Assembly: GCA_024516035.1 (NCBI GenBank)
Contig: CM044963.1
Location: 17,424,009-17,488,008 of the forward strand
Length of the DNA stretch: 64,000 nucleotides
Direction of reading: 5' to 3'
Source: Bactericera cockerelli
Lineage: Eukaryota; Arthropoda; Insecta; Hemiptera; Triozidae
Part shown: piece after piece, positions 46,086 through 56,456 of the stretch
How the letters are laid out: each line of letters opens with the position of its first letter
Numbering within the stretch: the first letter of the stretch is position 1
Translations under genes and position numbers: made by a program
The notes under the pieces: model-generated
What the model was told of the DNA's origin: nothing
The model's database searches: none
What the model saw: the letters and a program-made list of their open reading frames with translations, nothing else

Positions 46086-46509
46086 GACTAATATTTTATT
46101 ATATTTATCATTTTTGATCTACATTAATAAATATTCTGCCTCTAACTGGCCAATATTTATACGTTTCTAATAATATCAGAGGCACGCTTCCTCTCAGTAG
46201 TGAGTTTGAATAAATGTTTTACCTTTGAAATATAATTATGATTGTTATGATAATATTATCGTGATGTAGAAATCTTTGAACGAAGTTATAGGACGTTATT
46301 ATTCCCGTTCTGATAAGTCGGTCTGTTGGCAGCTTGGATGAAGCGAGGACGTAAACCGTATAAATTAAGTTCTGTGTGAGGTGAAGATTTTTTGTTACTC
46401 TCATAAATTAAAATTCAGTTTTTTCTTTTTATGTCTCACACTGTCGCTGATTTTTCTAAAAAATTTTTTACATCGTAGTATAATTCTGCGTAATTAGATC
46501 TTTAGAAAG

Positions 46510-46870
46510 AATCTTCAGTCATCAACTTGGGATAACTAGGCGTGGCTCCAGGGTTCATTATAGATATTCCTTTAGAGGGCTTTAAAGACTTTTCTACTTG
46601 TTTCAACCATCTGAAATTAAGTGATCTTATTCCCTTTGACTAGACCTTTCTAAAAACACCAGAAATACATCTCTAGGATATGAATAGACGGCTCTGGGCT
46701 CCAAAATAAGTATTCCTTTCAAAGGCTATAATTTAAGTTTGGTCCAGTGTAATACTTTAGTTATATTTTTATATTTTTTCCTATGATAAGGCCTTTCGAA
46801 AAATACCAGAATCGCAGCTCCAAGATAACCAGGGCGGTTCTATGCAACTTTCCGGTTTTATTTTAGAAGG
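46510..46870. repeat. Degenerate tandem repeat, about 145-150 bp
   Basis: Three loose units with 'gataactagg', 'aggatatgaatag' and 'gataaccagg', each followed by GGCTC/GGTTC and a T-rich 'attcctttagagggcttt'-type block (near 46,530, 46,678 and 46,820). Confidence 0.5.
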
Positions 46871-47479
46871 CTGTATCTCCTATCCTATAAAAAATAAATA
46901 CTTGAAACTATAAAAGGTATGCAGAAATAAAAATTCCCTATCCAAAAACGTATCTCACGTCTTTCCACGACAAGCACACATTGCTGTACCCTTGACAGAA
47001 AATTGGTCTGAAGAAAAAAAAAACCTGTATGAATATTTTCATGAAATTCAAGATTTTCAGCGTGGCCAGAAAACGACTTTAACTGTATGTAGGAACCTCG
47101 CGCTTTCGTGAAACACAATCTATTTTCGCGTCTTATTACGAATTTGAAATAAAAATTGATAAAAGTTAGCGGGAAGTAAGCGAAAACAATAAAACAAAAT
47201 ACATATAAACTCTGTTTCGTGTTAATATAGGCCGGTGGGCTGGCGCTACTTGACGAGCGCTCGCCTCCCGGCGAGCTTGATAATACATGTAGCTACTCAA
47301 GGGGTTAAGAAGATATGAGAACTTTATTTCTTCTCTACCGGAGAAAATTTTAATATGTATAATGTGTTTGGAGGTAAAGTTCCCACAGGACAAGGGAGGG
47401 AGGGAAATTAATTCTTATCTTAGGAGATAAAAGTATAATTTTAGAGTTTCATTATAATGTAGAGAGTTTTAAAGCTTCG

Positions 47480-47585
47480 TAATTTATATGACTGTGCAGG
47501 TAGCGTTCAGTGCACCTGGCTGCGTGGTTGATGACGGTCTGGTAATCGAGAGGACGTGGGTTCGAAATCAGTCTCAAGGACGGAA
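47480..47585 (+). mobile_element. tRNA-like SINE head
   Basis: 'gctgcgtggttgatgacggt', 'tggtaatcgagaggacgtgg' and B box GGTTCGAAATC. It is followed at once by an S5 body in the opposite orientation. Confidence 0.55.
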
Positions 47586-47587
47586 AT

Positions 47588-47716
47588 AATAATAGTATCG
47601 CCTTATTTATACTGCCCGATAAGGACTATTAAAGTCCCATTTTTCCAGCAGTAAGCCCAAGACATATTATTACGTGGTAAAAATACCAAATGGGAGGATA
47701 ACTTGTCATGTAATAT
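47588..47716 (-). mobile_element. SINE S5 body without head
   Basis: Reverse complement of 4,917-5,040 ('gtatcgccttatttatactg', 'ccagcagtaagcccaagaca', 'ccaaatgggaggata'). The head-to-tail opposition with 47,480-47,585 suggests one element inserted into another, or a rearrangement. Confidence 0.65.
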
Positions 47717-47890
47717 ACTTAGGACCGAAATAATATACTTCGGTCGAAATTAATACACAAATTCTGGAACACGAGTCATTGCTAAGCCTCGGTTTTCCCT
47801 TTCTTACATAGTACGTAATCACTAATCCGTGACTTGGCGCCACAGAGGTAGAGGTATTACAAAAACGTCTTTTCATTCCATCCTTAGGTA

Positions 47891-48060
47891 TTTACTTCCG
47901 AGAAATTTCTAATTTTAGAAATCGGAAGTATTGTGTTCGTATTTGTTAAAAAAAAAATATCTTTGTGCTCCGATTGAATTATTTTCCATATTTCTGAACG
48001 TTTCATAACCTCCTGAGCAACTTTGGTTTTGTGTCCGTCTGTCGGTCCGTCCTTTGTACT
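47891..48060. repeat. Dispersed repeat, second copy of 190-310
   Basis: The short palindrome 'aatttctaattttagaaatc' followed by 'ctccgattgaattattttcc' and 'cataacctcctgagcaactt', as near the start of the window. Confidence 0.55.
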
Positions 48061-48287
48061 TCCTTTCGACATGAAAAACATCATTACTCTGAAAATCAAC
48101 ATCAACTTCGGGGTTTATCCATCCACGTGTGAATAGAATCTATTATCTGATAAGCAGCTGTCCTATTTTCCGACCATTACAGTGGAGATAAAATCATCTG
48201 CTATTGAAACCTTCTCAAAAATTCAAAGCAGATTCTGCTGAACCTTTGCAATACGATTGTGATAAAAGATACTAGAATACCTAACCC

Positions 48288-48775
48288 CCCCCTCTCTCTC
48301 TCTTTCTTTCTTTCTCTCTCTTTCTCTTTCTTTCTCTCTCTCTATTTCTCTCCCTGTCTTTCTCTCTCTTTCCCCCTCTCTCTCTTTCCCCCCCTCTCTC
48401 TTTCTCTCTCTTTGCCCCTCTCTCTCATTCTCTCTCTTTCCCCCTCTCTCTCTTTTTCTCTCTTACCTCTTTATCTCTTTCTCTCTTACCTCTTTCTCTC
48501 TTTTCCCCCTCTCTCTTTCTCTCTTACCTCTTTCTCTCTCTTACCTATTCCTCTCTCTTTGTATCTCTCCCTCTTACCTATTCCTCTCTCTTTCTATCTC
48601 TCCCTCTTACCTCTTTCTCTCTCTACCTCTCTCCTACCTTTTATATATATCTCTCCCTCCTACCTCTTTCTATATCTCTCTCTCTTACCTCTCTCTCAAT
48701 AATTTACTTATCTGTCTCTCTCTCTTACGTCTTCTTCTCTCTCTCTCTCTCCCTTTCTTGCCTCTTTCTCCCCAT
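48288..48775. repeat. CT-rich microsatellite field
   Basis: CT/CTTT/CCCC mixtures with a repeated 'ctcttacctctttctctc' theme. It lies just upstream of the candidate exon at 49,016. Confidence 0.85.
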
Positions 48776-49015
48776 AAAAGATATCACCCAACTTTCTCCC
48801 CCTCCTAACTTTCTTTATCGGTCTCTTTCTCTTCACCCCACAAAAGATACCACCTAAAGCTCTCCCATTCTCTTTCACATCTTCTTTTCCTTTTGCCACA
48901 TCCTCTTTTCCCTCTTCCAACTTCTCTTTGTCTTATTTTCATTTTTGGTCTTCTATTTTCTCGAATGTGTTTCTGTTTTCTTCAGTTAATTTAAAACCTT
49001 TCTCTATTTGTTTAG

Positions 49016-49195
49016 GACGAGCAGCCGTGTAACGAGTGCTTTAAGTATGCTGGCAGAGTAAAATACACAAGGCGTGTACAGAGAACAGTAGCAAGATTGA
49101 ACGAGAGAGTGAGGAATTACCACACGAAATGCAGAATCTCCCGGCTAAAGGTGAAAACAAAGAAATTTGAAGCGAAACAAAAGAAGAGGAATTGA
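49016..49195 (+). CDS. Candidate terminal exon, unknown protein
   Basis: After a pyrimidine-rich tract and acceptor-like TTTGTTTAG (ending 49,015), 59 codons read openly to TGA at 49,193-49,195. The peptide starts DEQPCNECFKYAGRV, is strongly basic (many R/K), and has cysteines at residues 5, 8 and 43. It is too short and has no start codon, so only splicing could make it coding. I see no upstream exon: the preceding 700 bp is CT repeat. An open run of this length by chance is unlikely but possible in a 64 kb window. I do not recognise a family. Confidence 0.3.
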   Translation, partial: DEQPCNECFKYAGRVKYTRRVQRTVARLNERVRNYHTKCRISRLKVKTKKFEAKQKKRN

Positions 49196-49475
49196 TAAAG
49201 GAAAAAGAGGTCATTAAAATTGAATGTTGTCTGTGTTTGTATTTTGACTTTGAAGAGAAATATAAGATCTGGAATTGATAAAGAAATTTGAAGAAAAATA
49301 TGTGTAGGAGATGTAGTTCATAAAGAAAAAAAGGGTCATTAAATTAACAATAAAAAAATTCTGTGTGTGTTTGCCTGTAAAGATCGATACAACAAAACTT
49401 TGAAACAAAAGAACATAATTATGGTATTAAAGAAAAAGAAGGATCAATAAAATTGAATGTTGTCTGTATGTCTAT
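49165..49475. repeat. Degenerate tandem repeat, about 120-150 bp
   Basis: 'taaaggaaaaagaggtcatt', 'taaagaaaaaaagggtcatt' and 'taaagaaaaagaaggatcaa', each followed by an AATTGAATGTTGTCTGT-like block. It begins inside the end of the candidate exon. Confidence 0.6.
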
Positions 49476-49479
49476 CTGT

Positions 49480-49700
49480 CTATAGTTATTTAAGTCTGTA
49501 TGTTTGTCCGCGAAACTAACTTTGTTTGACTGTGCGTCTGTATGAATGAATGTATGTCTGTATATCTCTACGTCTATATATTATATGTATTAGTTTGTTT
49601 ATCTTTCTGTTTCTTTGTCTGTCTGTCTGTATTTCCGTATGTTATGTCTGTCTCTCAGTCTGTGTTTCTGTTTTTATGTCTCTCTGAATGTCTACTGATT
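49480..49700. repeat. Imperfect TCTG/TGTC-rich simple sequence
   Basis: TATGTCTGTC-type tetranucleotide-like repeats; frames here are repeat translations. Confidence 0.7.
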
Positions 49701-49924
49701 GGCGCTAGTCAGAGACTCATATACTCATCATCCTATACATTGTTAATGATAGATGTACTCTAAACTAAGCTTAAAGAAGGAAAAGAATATAAAGACAAAG
49801 AAAGAATAACACATGTTGAAAATTAAAGATGACAATGAAAGCGGATACTTTAGGAAAGCGGAAATAAAGAGGAAAGTAGAAGATAATAAATTAACATAAT
49901 CACAAAACTAGATACTATCATTTA

Positions 49925-50080
49925 AAGTAGGTGAATCTACAAGATATTTACTAATTTACGTATATACTAGCATTTATTTAAGTCTACAAATAGATATTTT
50001 CTAATTTATGTATATACTAGCATTTATTCAGGTATATCTACAAGATATTCACTAATTTATGTAGATATCATACTAAATTT
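49925..50080. repeat. Tandem repeat, about 57 bp, three units
   Basis: 'tctacaagatatttactaat', 'tctacaaatagatattttct' and 'tctacaagatattcactaat', with 'tatatactagcatttat' between. It lies in the putative intron next to the signal-peptide exon. Confidence 0.7.
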
Positions 50081-50100
50081 ATGCAAAGACAAGGTCTTAC

Positions 50101-50217
50101 CTGAAAAGCAGTACAGTAAATTTCAGCGAGGGCGGCGTTTCCATAAAGTTTCACCTCCTGAAGTGCGCCCTTGAACAGAGAAAATCCCACAAGTGTCAAG
50201 AGAATGGACGTTAACAT
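50101..50217 (-). CDS. Candidate first coding exon with signal peptide
   Basis: On the minus strand an ATG at 50,217 opens 39 codons that end exactly at a consensus donor, CAG|GTAAGA (exon/intron border 50,101/50,100), leaving phase 0. The peptide starts MLTSILLTLVGFSLFKGALQ, a short n-region, a hydrophobic core and a plausible signal-peptidase region, then EVKLYGNAALAEIYCTAFQ. This implies a secreted or membrane protein. An out-of-frame ATG ten bases upstream (CCATGAGAT) opens a short overlapping frame; the chosen ATG has G at -3. No downstream exon was recognised to the left, which is mostly repeats. No family is recognised. Confidence 0.45.
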
Positions 50218-50264
50218 ATCTCATGGTTCCCACTAGATGGACTGCGTATGATTTTCAACACTAT

Positions 50265-51040
50265 GTTGGAGAAGAGTGTGAAACATGAGTTAAACATGTG
50301 TTTATATATTGAATTTTATTTTAAATTGATTTATATTGTTAATTTAAGATAAAATAATCCTTAATGTTTCCGAGGGAATTTTCTATACTAGGTTTGATAC
50401 GAGTTTAAAACATGAGTTAAACAATAAACATGTGTCTATATAATTGAATTTTATTTGAATTGATTTATTTTGTTAATTTAAGGTAAAATCGTCTTTAATG
50501 TTTCCAAGAGAATTTTCTATACTAGGTTTGATACGAGTACAAAACATGCGTTTTTATTTTAAATTTTATAATTGAAATCGATTTTTTTTTCCTAAGTTAA
50601 GTTTACATTATTTTTAAATTTATTGATTTTTAAGTATGATTTTCTACACTTGTTTCGATGATATTGTGTTACATGAGTTAAACATGTGTTTTTATGTTCT
50701 ATTTGTAATTCTTTTTTTTTTTTTTTTTTTTGTAAATTGAAAATATCATCATTTAAATGGCTTTCAAGAGAATTTTCTATACTGTATTTGATAAGAGTAT
50801 TAAAAATCTGTTGTTTTTTTTATAATGCGTTTTTGAGTTGAACATTTTTGTGTTTTTATATTAAAACTGTTTTGTAAATTGATATTTTTTTAAATTTAGG
50901 TTTATTTTTTAATCTCTGTTTACATGCAACAATAATGCTGCAATTACGTTGATTGATTATTATTTTATTGGTTTCCAAGAGAATTTTAAGATGAGTTTCT
51001 CACTAGTTTAGACAAGATAATACATGAGTGACATCTGTGG
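50265..51040. repeat. Degenerate tandem repeat, about 125-140 bp
   Basis: Around six units with 'gagaattttctatactaggt', 'ttgatacgagt' and 'acatgagttaaacatgtg' (near 50,278, 50,380, 50,510, 50,642, 50,768 and 50,980). A 20 nt T run lies near 50,712. The array is immediately 5' of the candidate signal-peptide exon. Confidence 0.7.
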
Positions 51041-51049
51041 CTTGGGTAC

Positions 51050-51590
51050 AACACCTGGTTCGGGCAGGTATTTAAAAGTTCATTATCATAATTTATTTTC
51101 CATGTTACCAAAGTAATCTCGTTCTTATCAACAGTGATGAATCGCGTATTGTTTTTCAAGTAAATAAATATCTTTTACCTGATGTCAGTTTAAAAAGTAA
51201 ATTTAACTATTTTTGAAATATTCCTACGCCTACGTTTAGGTTGAAAAAATAATAATTGAGAACTGAATTGAGGTTTTCAAAATCCGAATTTTTTCATCTT
51301 CCACCCAGGCAAAAAATCATGTGTTGCACCTTAAGCATAATGTTTAAAAATTTGTTTTCAATTTGCACTTGGTGTGATTTCAAGCTATATTTCTTCTTTT
51401 TTTTACCAACAGAAGCTCCTGTGTTTTTTCGTTTTATTTCAGTTTTTTTTTTCAAGTTTCCTTTTTTATTAGTATAACTTTATAGTATAAAATTTATATT
51501 TTCTCTGAAAGCTATTACTCTCATTTGATATTTGTGGTTATTAATTCAAACGCTGTACTTGGTTAGTTTTTTTTTCGCAATCAAACATTA
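51050..51590. other. Stretch without recognisable features
   Basis: AT-rich; a 73-residue frame (51,256-51,477) is rich in F/K and has no supporting signals. Confidence 0.45.
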
Positions 51591-51679
51591 AACTTTAATG
51601 AGTGCCATGAGAAACACACCAAGGTATTCTCGCTTCCGAATGCAGGAGTTTCCTGCAAAACACGTAGCTTTTACGAGTG

Positions 51680-51915
51680 AGAGGGGGGAGGAAGACGGGG
51701 AGAGAGAGAGAGAGAGAGAGAAATACATAAATAAGAGTGAGAGACAGCGAGAGAAAGAAAGAGATAAAGAGACAGCGAGAGATAGAGAGAAAAAAAAAAA
51801 GGGATTGATAGATAGAAAGCGATAAAAAGAGAGAGAGAGAGAGACGAAAGACGAATAGAAAGAAAAAAGGAAATAAAGAGAGAGAAGGAAAAGATTGAAA
51901 GAGAGATAGATAGTC
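51680..51915. repeat. GA-rich microsatellite field
   Basis: GA with AAAG/GATA interruptions. Confidence 0.85.
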
Positions 51916-52124
51916 GTATAATCTAAATTAATGAAAGTTTTTTGCAAGAATTTATTTCTTGAGATTTTCTAATTGAAAAGTACGAATTGAGATTTGTCTT
52001 ATCGTTGGAGAAAATTAAAGTGCAGATTAATTATGCTATCGAACTCAAACTCAAATCAACATTTACCTATATCTTTTCAGATCGACTGCTTGACATAGTT
52101 ATCAATAATAAATAACTCTCTTTG

Positions 52125-52215
52125 GAGTTTAGAGGAAGGTAACCACCAGGCGAGGTTGATACTCAAAGCATTTTCTACCACCTAACTCTCAGAGTCTTAT
52201 TATTATGTGGTCTTC
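52125..52215 (-). mobile_element. SINE S3 body fragment
   Basis: 'aggaaggtaaccaccaggcg', 'ctcaaagcattttctaccac' and 'cttattattatgtggtc', the S3 body without head. A CAGGGGTCTTCAACTTG end of hAT type follows at 52,266 but has no visible partner. Confidence 0.6.
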
Positions 52216-52746
52216 AGTGTACGAATGCTTTACTAAAGATATCCAAGGTAATCTACTATCTAAATCAGGGGTCTTCAACTTGTGTTATGTTCTGTAAAAA
52301 TAATAATGATAATATTGACAAAAAAAAAAGTAAAAAACAACAGGCCACACAAACCAAAAACTCTGAAAGCTATCCCCAAAACTTTGAAAATCGGATAAAA
52401 ATCTTAGATAGTAAATAAAGAAGGAGATGAAGACACAACATCGATCGAAAAGAACCAATCAAGACAGAAGGTTGGAAAAAATAGGAAAAAAGTAGAAAAA
52501 ATAATGATGGAGACAATAACGGGAAAGTTGATAAAGCTAGCAGAGAAATAGATAAATTAAATGAGAGAATGAGAGTAGACGAAAGTGAAGTAGATAAAAT
52601 TAATAAGACGGAGGAGAGGAAGTAGTAGAAGATTAAGACGAGAAGGGAGATGACAAGGATGAAAATCATCATGACAGTGAAAGAAATGTTCTTGCTGATC
52701 ATGACAACTATGATGATGGAGACAGAAAGATAGCTTAAATGAAGAT

Positions 52747-52995
52747 AAGGTAGCCAGTTTCCGTGGCGTAACGGTTGTGACTACTATCCTTGGTCCAGAG
52801 ATCCTGAGTTCGATTTCCAGTTGGTGAGACTTTTCGAACAGATTTTTTTTTTTCCTCCGAACACGTGAGGCTGACAATTCCGGTCCTAACAAGACTGTGG
52901 ATAGCTGGTATGATGTCTAGCGAATAGAGGAGAAAACCGCCGTCCTTACTATCACAAATACGACGGTTAAAACCAATTAGAATCAACTGGTCAAA
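52747..52995 (+). mobile_element. tRNA-headed SINE sharing the 5S-SINE tail
   Basis: Head 'gtggcgtaacggttgtgact' with 'ccagagatcctgagttcga' (B box GAGTTCGATTTCC). The body includes 'cacgtgaggctgac', 'gtggatagctggtatgatgt', 'gcgaatagaggagaaaaccg' and 'aattagaatcaactggtca'. The latter half is the same tail that follows the 5S head at 45,053-45,304 (minus strand) and stands alone at 27,740-27,875. So one tail family is used with two kinds of Pol III head. Confidence 0.65.
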
Positions 52996-53016
52996 ATAGA
53001 TCTAAAAAAGGTTTGT

Positions 53017-53427
53017 GTGATAATTGGGGCTTCACTTGTAAAACTCCAACCAGTCTATAATGATAATAATGCTACGCTACCGACAAAAAATTGTGAAGAA
53101 ACCATATATGTATATAGAGAGAAAACATTCTTTAAATTTTTTAAGTTTAGTTCTAATGATGATGAGTTAGATGTTGATGATGCCGCTTCTAGTAACAATA
53201 ATGGTAGTAATTATTGTGCCGAAAACAAAGGAAATACTGTTACCTCTGAAAAAGAGATAGTAATTATTATGGCTACAAAATTGATACTATTGTTACCTCT
53301 TACAAAAATGATAGTAATTATTATGGCGACAAAACTGATACTACTGTTAACAAAAAAAACGAATTACGAGGAAATAGAAGTTTGTAAGAAAAAAAAAAGT
53401 AAAAGAAACGCAACCGACAGAAAGTAA
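53017..53427 (+). CDS. Uncertain 136-codon open frame
   Basis: An ATG frame of 136 codons. The middle (DDELDVDDAASSNNNGSN) is acidic/Asn-rich, and the following part contains an internal duplication of about 60 bp ('gatagtaattattatggc' twice), which gives the repeated VIIMATKLILLL. The C-terminal end is Lys-rich. No family recognised, no splice or promoter signal. The tandem duplication and AT bias make a chance frame more likely than a gene. Confidence 0.15.
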   Translation: MIIGASLVKLQPVYNDNNATLPTKNCEETIYVYREKTFFKFFKFSSNDDELDVDDAASSNNNGSNYCAENKGNTVTSEKEIVIIMATKLILLLPLTKMIVIIMATKLILLLTKKTNYEEIEVCKKKKSKRNATDRK

Positions 53428-54074
53428 ACAACTTCTAGTGGCAGTAGTGAACAACTTTGTAGACAAGCACGAGGAGACAATTGAAGCAAGTGGAAAAGAA
53501 ATAAATGAAAATGAGAAAAAAAGTATGAAACTTAAACCAGAAGACAAACTCAGAATAGTAGATAGAATGTAGAATTGTGACAGAAAGAATAATGGGGTAG
53601 TGAATAGTCCAAAGATAATCGGAGTGTTAACTAAAGATCCATCAGTGCTAATGGAGACGTTAACTGATTTGTCCATAGTGCTAATCGAGTAAATCGAGAT
53701 TTTAATTTAAGTGCTAGTTTTACAGTGGTAAAATGTTGTTTGTTGGTGTGTGTGTGTATGTATGATTAAAACGCTATAACTCAAGAACCACAATTTGGAT
53801 TTAGCTGATTTTTTTCATGGTTACCGATGACAGGCTTAGTGAGGTTATACGCTATCCGAAAAGTCCATTAAAAAATGGAACACATGAGAAGTGACTGTGA
53901 ACAAGATCTAGAATCAGCTGTTTGAATTTTAATTTCGACTCAAATGTTTAACCGACTAACTTTGAACGAACATTTAATTTTAATTCAACTTTAAACGTTG
54001 AAGTAGTAAGTAAATCGGTCAATTAATATTTTTCCATTAAGTCTAACTATGGGATAGGCCCTAAGTGAAATGAA

Positions 54075-54300
54075 ACTAAAGATATTAGGTGGTAGAAAAT
54101 GCTTTGAGCATTAACCTCGCCTGGTGGTTGGTTACCTTCTACTAAAGAGTATTATTATATTTATTATTATAGGATGTATTTTATTACTCGTATATTATAT
54201 AAATAAAATCTTTCAGTGAATTATTATTAGACGTTGCTCTGGTAGTCGAATGGTTCGGGTGCTAGTCTGGTAATCCTAGATCCGTTGTTCGATTCCCAAA
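54075..54300 (+). mobile_element. SINE S3 pieces, body then head
   Basis: An S3 body end ('aaaatgctttgagcattaac', 'ctcgcctggtgg', ending in ATT repeats at 54,165), then a partial S3-like head at 54,236-54,300 ('ggtagtcgaatggttcgggt', 'ggtaatcctagatccgttg'). Confidence 0.55.
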
Positions 54301-54339
54301 AAATGATTCGGCTCATTGAACAGATGATGTAAATGCGCT

Positions 54340-54420
54340 GTAAATGGTTCAAATTCCCACCAAAAGGCGTGATAAGGGATAGTGCAGAATTAGTTAATCA
54401 AATCCTGTTTCATAATTTTT
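54340..54420. mobile_element. MITE fragment related to 6,208-6,425
   Basis: 'gcgctgtaaatggttcaaat' + 'tcccacca', 'gataagggatagtgcagaat' and 'caaatcctgtttcataattt' match the right half of the fold-back MITE at 6.2 kb. Confidence 0.5.
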
Positions 54421-54654
54421 AGCCTTAGACTCGTACTTTAAGAAGAATAATTGATCTCATGTTTTAAAGCACCCAGTATAAATGCTAATTTTGAGATAAC
54501 AGGAAAGTTAGAGCAGTCGCACATCTCATTTGTCCTCATTGCACATACCTCGTTTTTCCTCAGCTAGTATTTATCTCGCGAGAGCTAATTTACCCCGTTC
54601 ATATACACCTGTCTGGCATTAATACACCTCGGGGGGTTTTATCCTTCGCAAACT

Positions 54655-54790
54655 GCAACAGGGGAGATATTCCCTTTGAAATCCAGACATGGAGGGAGGT
54701 TATAAAAAAGGGGGGGGGTTATAGAATGTATGGGGGGGGGGGGTTATACCCTTCGAGTTTCGGGGAGGGGAGTTCTGGTCTTTTGACCCC
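54655..54790. repeat. G-run-rich patch
   Basis: G tracts of 9 and 12 at about 54,710 and 54,732, plus shorter G runs on the same strand, with a repeated 'ggttata' between them. Confidence 0.8.
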
Positions 54791-54889
54791 CCGGCGGATA
54801 ACCTCTCTAATCTTTTAATCTCGACTTTATGTCCTATTCCAGCATGTTATATGTAGAAAATATTATTGGGGGGAACAAGAAGATATAAT

Positions 54890-55395
54890 AATAGGAATGA
54901 GAGGGAGAGACAAAGAGAGGAAGTTAGAAGGCAAATAAAGAAAAAGAGAGAGAGAGAGAGAAAAGAAAAAGAGAAACACAAAGAAAAGAGAAAGAGAGAG
55001 AGAAAGATAAAGAAGGAGGAAGGGAGGGAGAGAGAGAGAGAGAGAGAGATGAAGAGAAATAAAGAAGGAGGGAGAGAGAGATATAAAGAAGGAAGGAGAG
55101 AGAGAGAGATAAATAGAGATAAAGAAGGAGGGAGAAGGAGAGAGAGAGATAAATATATATAAAGAAGGAGGGAGAGAGAGAGATATAAAGAAGGAAGGAG
55201 AGAGAGAGAGATAAATAGAGATAAAGAAGGAGGGAGAAGGAGAGAGAGAGATAAAGATATATAAAGAAGGAGGGAGAGAGAGAGATATATAAAGAAGGAA
55301 GAAGAGAGAGAGATAAAGGAACAAGGAGACTGTGTGATAAAGAGGGATAAAGAAGGAGGGAGAGAGAGAGAGATAAAGAAGGAGGGAGAAAGAGA
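54890..55395. repeat. GA field with about 100 bp higher-order unit
   Basis: 'gataaatagagataaagaag' and 'gagagagatataaagaagga' recur at about 100 bp spacing (55,070-55,290), giving ordered tandem units inside the GA tract. Long Ser/Leu frames on the minus strand are repeat translations. Confidence 0.85.
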
Positions 55396-55694
55396 TCCAC
55401 ATGAGGTCATATAAATTCGACGGGTGTTATTCTGTAATTTGTGTATTCAATAGCTATGTGGTTGTGGCGTCAATTTATAGCACCTCAAATAGTCAAATTT
55501 CGTCAGGGCAAATGAGGTTTTGTATGAATGAGGTTTTGTATTATGCATATGCAGTAAATACTGAAAAGTACAAGTAACAAGTAAACGGGGTTAACCAATG
55601 TTTTTTTTTACGGAATTTTTACCCCGGAACCGCATTTGCACTATTTAAGGGTACTGTTCCTTTACATCCATGCCATTAAAATGGAGAGGTTAGT

Positions 55695-55850
55695 TTAAAA
55701 TAGAGAGGTTAGTTGATGGCATGAATAGTCAGAACTATTACCTGCTGATGAGAGCAAATAAGCTCGAAACAGCTGTCCAGGTATGTTCTGATATTCATGT
55801 ACATCTAGTACAACTTCTCACTTTTCTGTTTATACTGATTCCGGAAACGA
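55695..55850. repeat. Dispersed repeat, second copy of 425-590
   Basis: 'gagaggttagttgatggcat', 'agctcgaaacagctgtccag' and 'gtacatctagtacaacttct'. Confidence 0.6.
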
Positions 55851-55859
55851 AAAACGCGG

Positions 55860-55945
55860 TCGATTTTTTCGCTCCGACCGGGATTTCAAACCGCAAGCTC
55901 CCGGTTCGTAACCGCTGTTCCTCATCACTAAACCATGGAGGTCAC
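55860..55945 (-). mobile_element. tRNA-like SINE head
   Basis: Minus strand: 'cctccatggtttagtgatga' (A-box-like) and B box GGTTTGAAATCCCGG. No cloverleaf with a proper anticodon arm seen, so not called a tRNA gene. Confidence 0.5.
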
Positions 55946-56019
55946 CAAAAGGAGTCTGTGAGCCAATGGGTGTCGTTTGCTCCTGCCGTTACGGATTTCT
56001 CTTGATTGTGAAAGGGTTG

Positions 56020-56185
56020 GGTGGAAGAGATTGCCACAGGCAATAACCCCGCCTTTTAAGTAGGACATTAGCGTTATTCTGTTTTTTGTTCTTGTTTCTT
56101 TATTTAATGTATTTATTTTTTCTTTATAATTTCATTGTATTTTACTGTATATATTTTGTATTACCTAATAAAGCATAATATAATA
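56020..56185 (+). mobile_element. LINE 3' tail, family L1
   Basis: 'ggaagagattgccacaggca', 'ataaccccgccttttaagta', 'ttttactgtatatattttgt' and 'acctaataaagc' with a TAA-type tail. Better preserved than the copy at 6,428. Confidence 0.6.
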
Positions 56186-56384
56186 ATAATAATGGATTTT
56201 TATATTACTTCGGATGAATTTCTAATATTAGATATCGGAAGCATTTTAAGATATGCTATAATGTAACACACTTTCATATCTAAAAATATTGCGAAATATC
56301 GAATTTCTTCAACAATTGTTCAGAAAACAAACAATTCCAAATACAATTTCGCTGACAAGCAGAATATCTAATTCAGTTTCTTTG

Positions 56385-56407
56385 CTCTCTCCCTCTCTCT
56401 CTACGTA

Positions 56408-56456
<49 letters not shown>

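Noticed and set aside
49542..49763. 73-residue frame near 49.6 kb
   Set aside because: It is a translation of TGTC/TCTG simple sequence.
52266..52330. Complete hAT element starting CAGGGGTCTTCAACTTG
   Set aside because: No matching inverted end or 8 bp duplication found downstream; only a possible terminus.
54847..55410. Long Ser/Leu-rich frames over CT/GA fields (also near 11.4, 14.1-14.7, 23.6-24.0, 38.6-40.3, 48.3 and 56.3 kb)
   Set aside because: They are translations of CT or GA dinucleotide repeats, occur in several overlapping frames at once, and have no coding signal.
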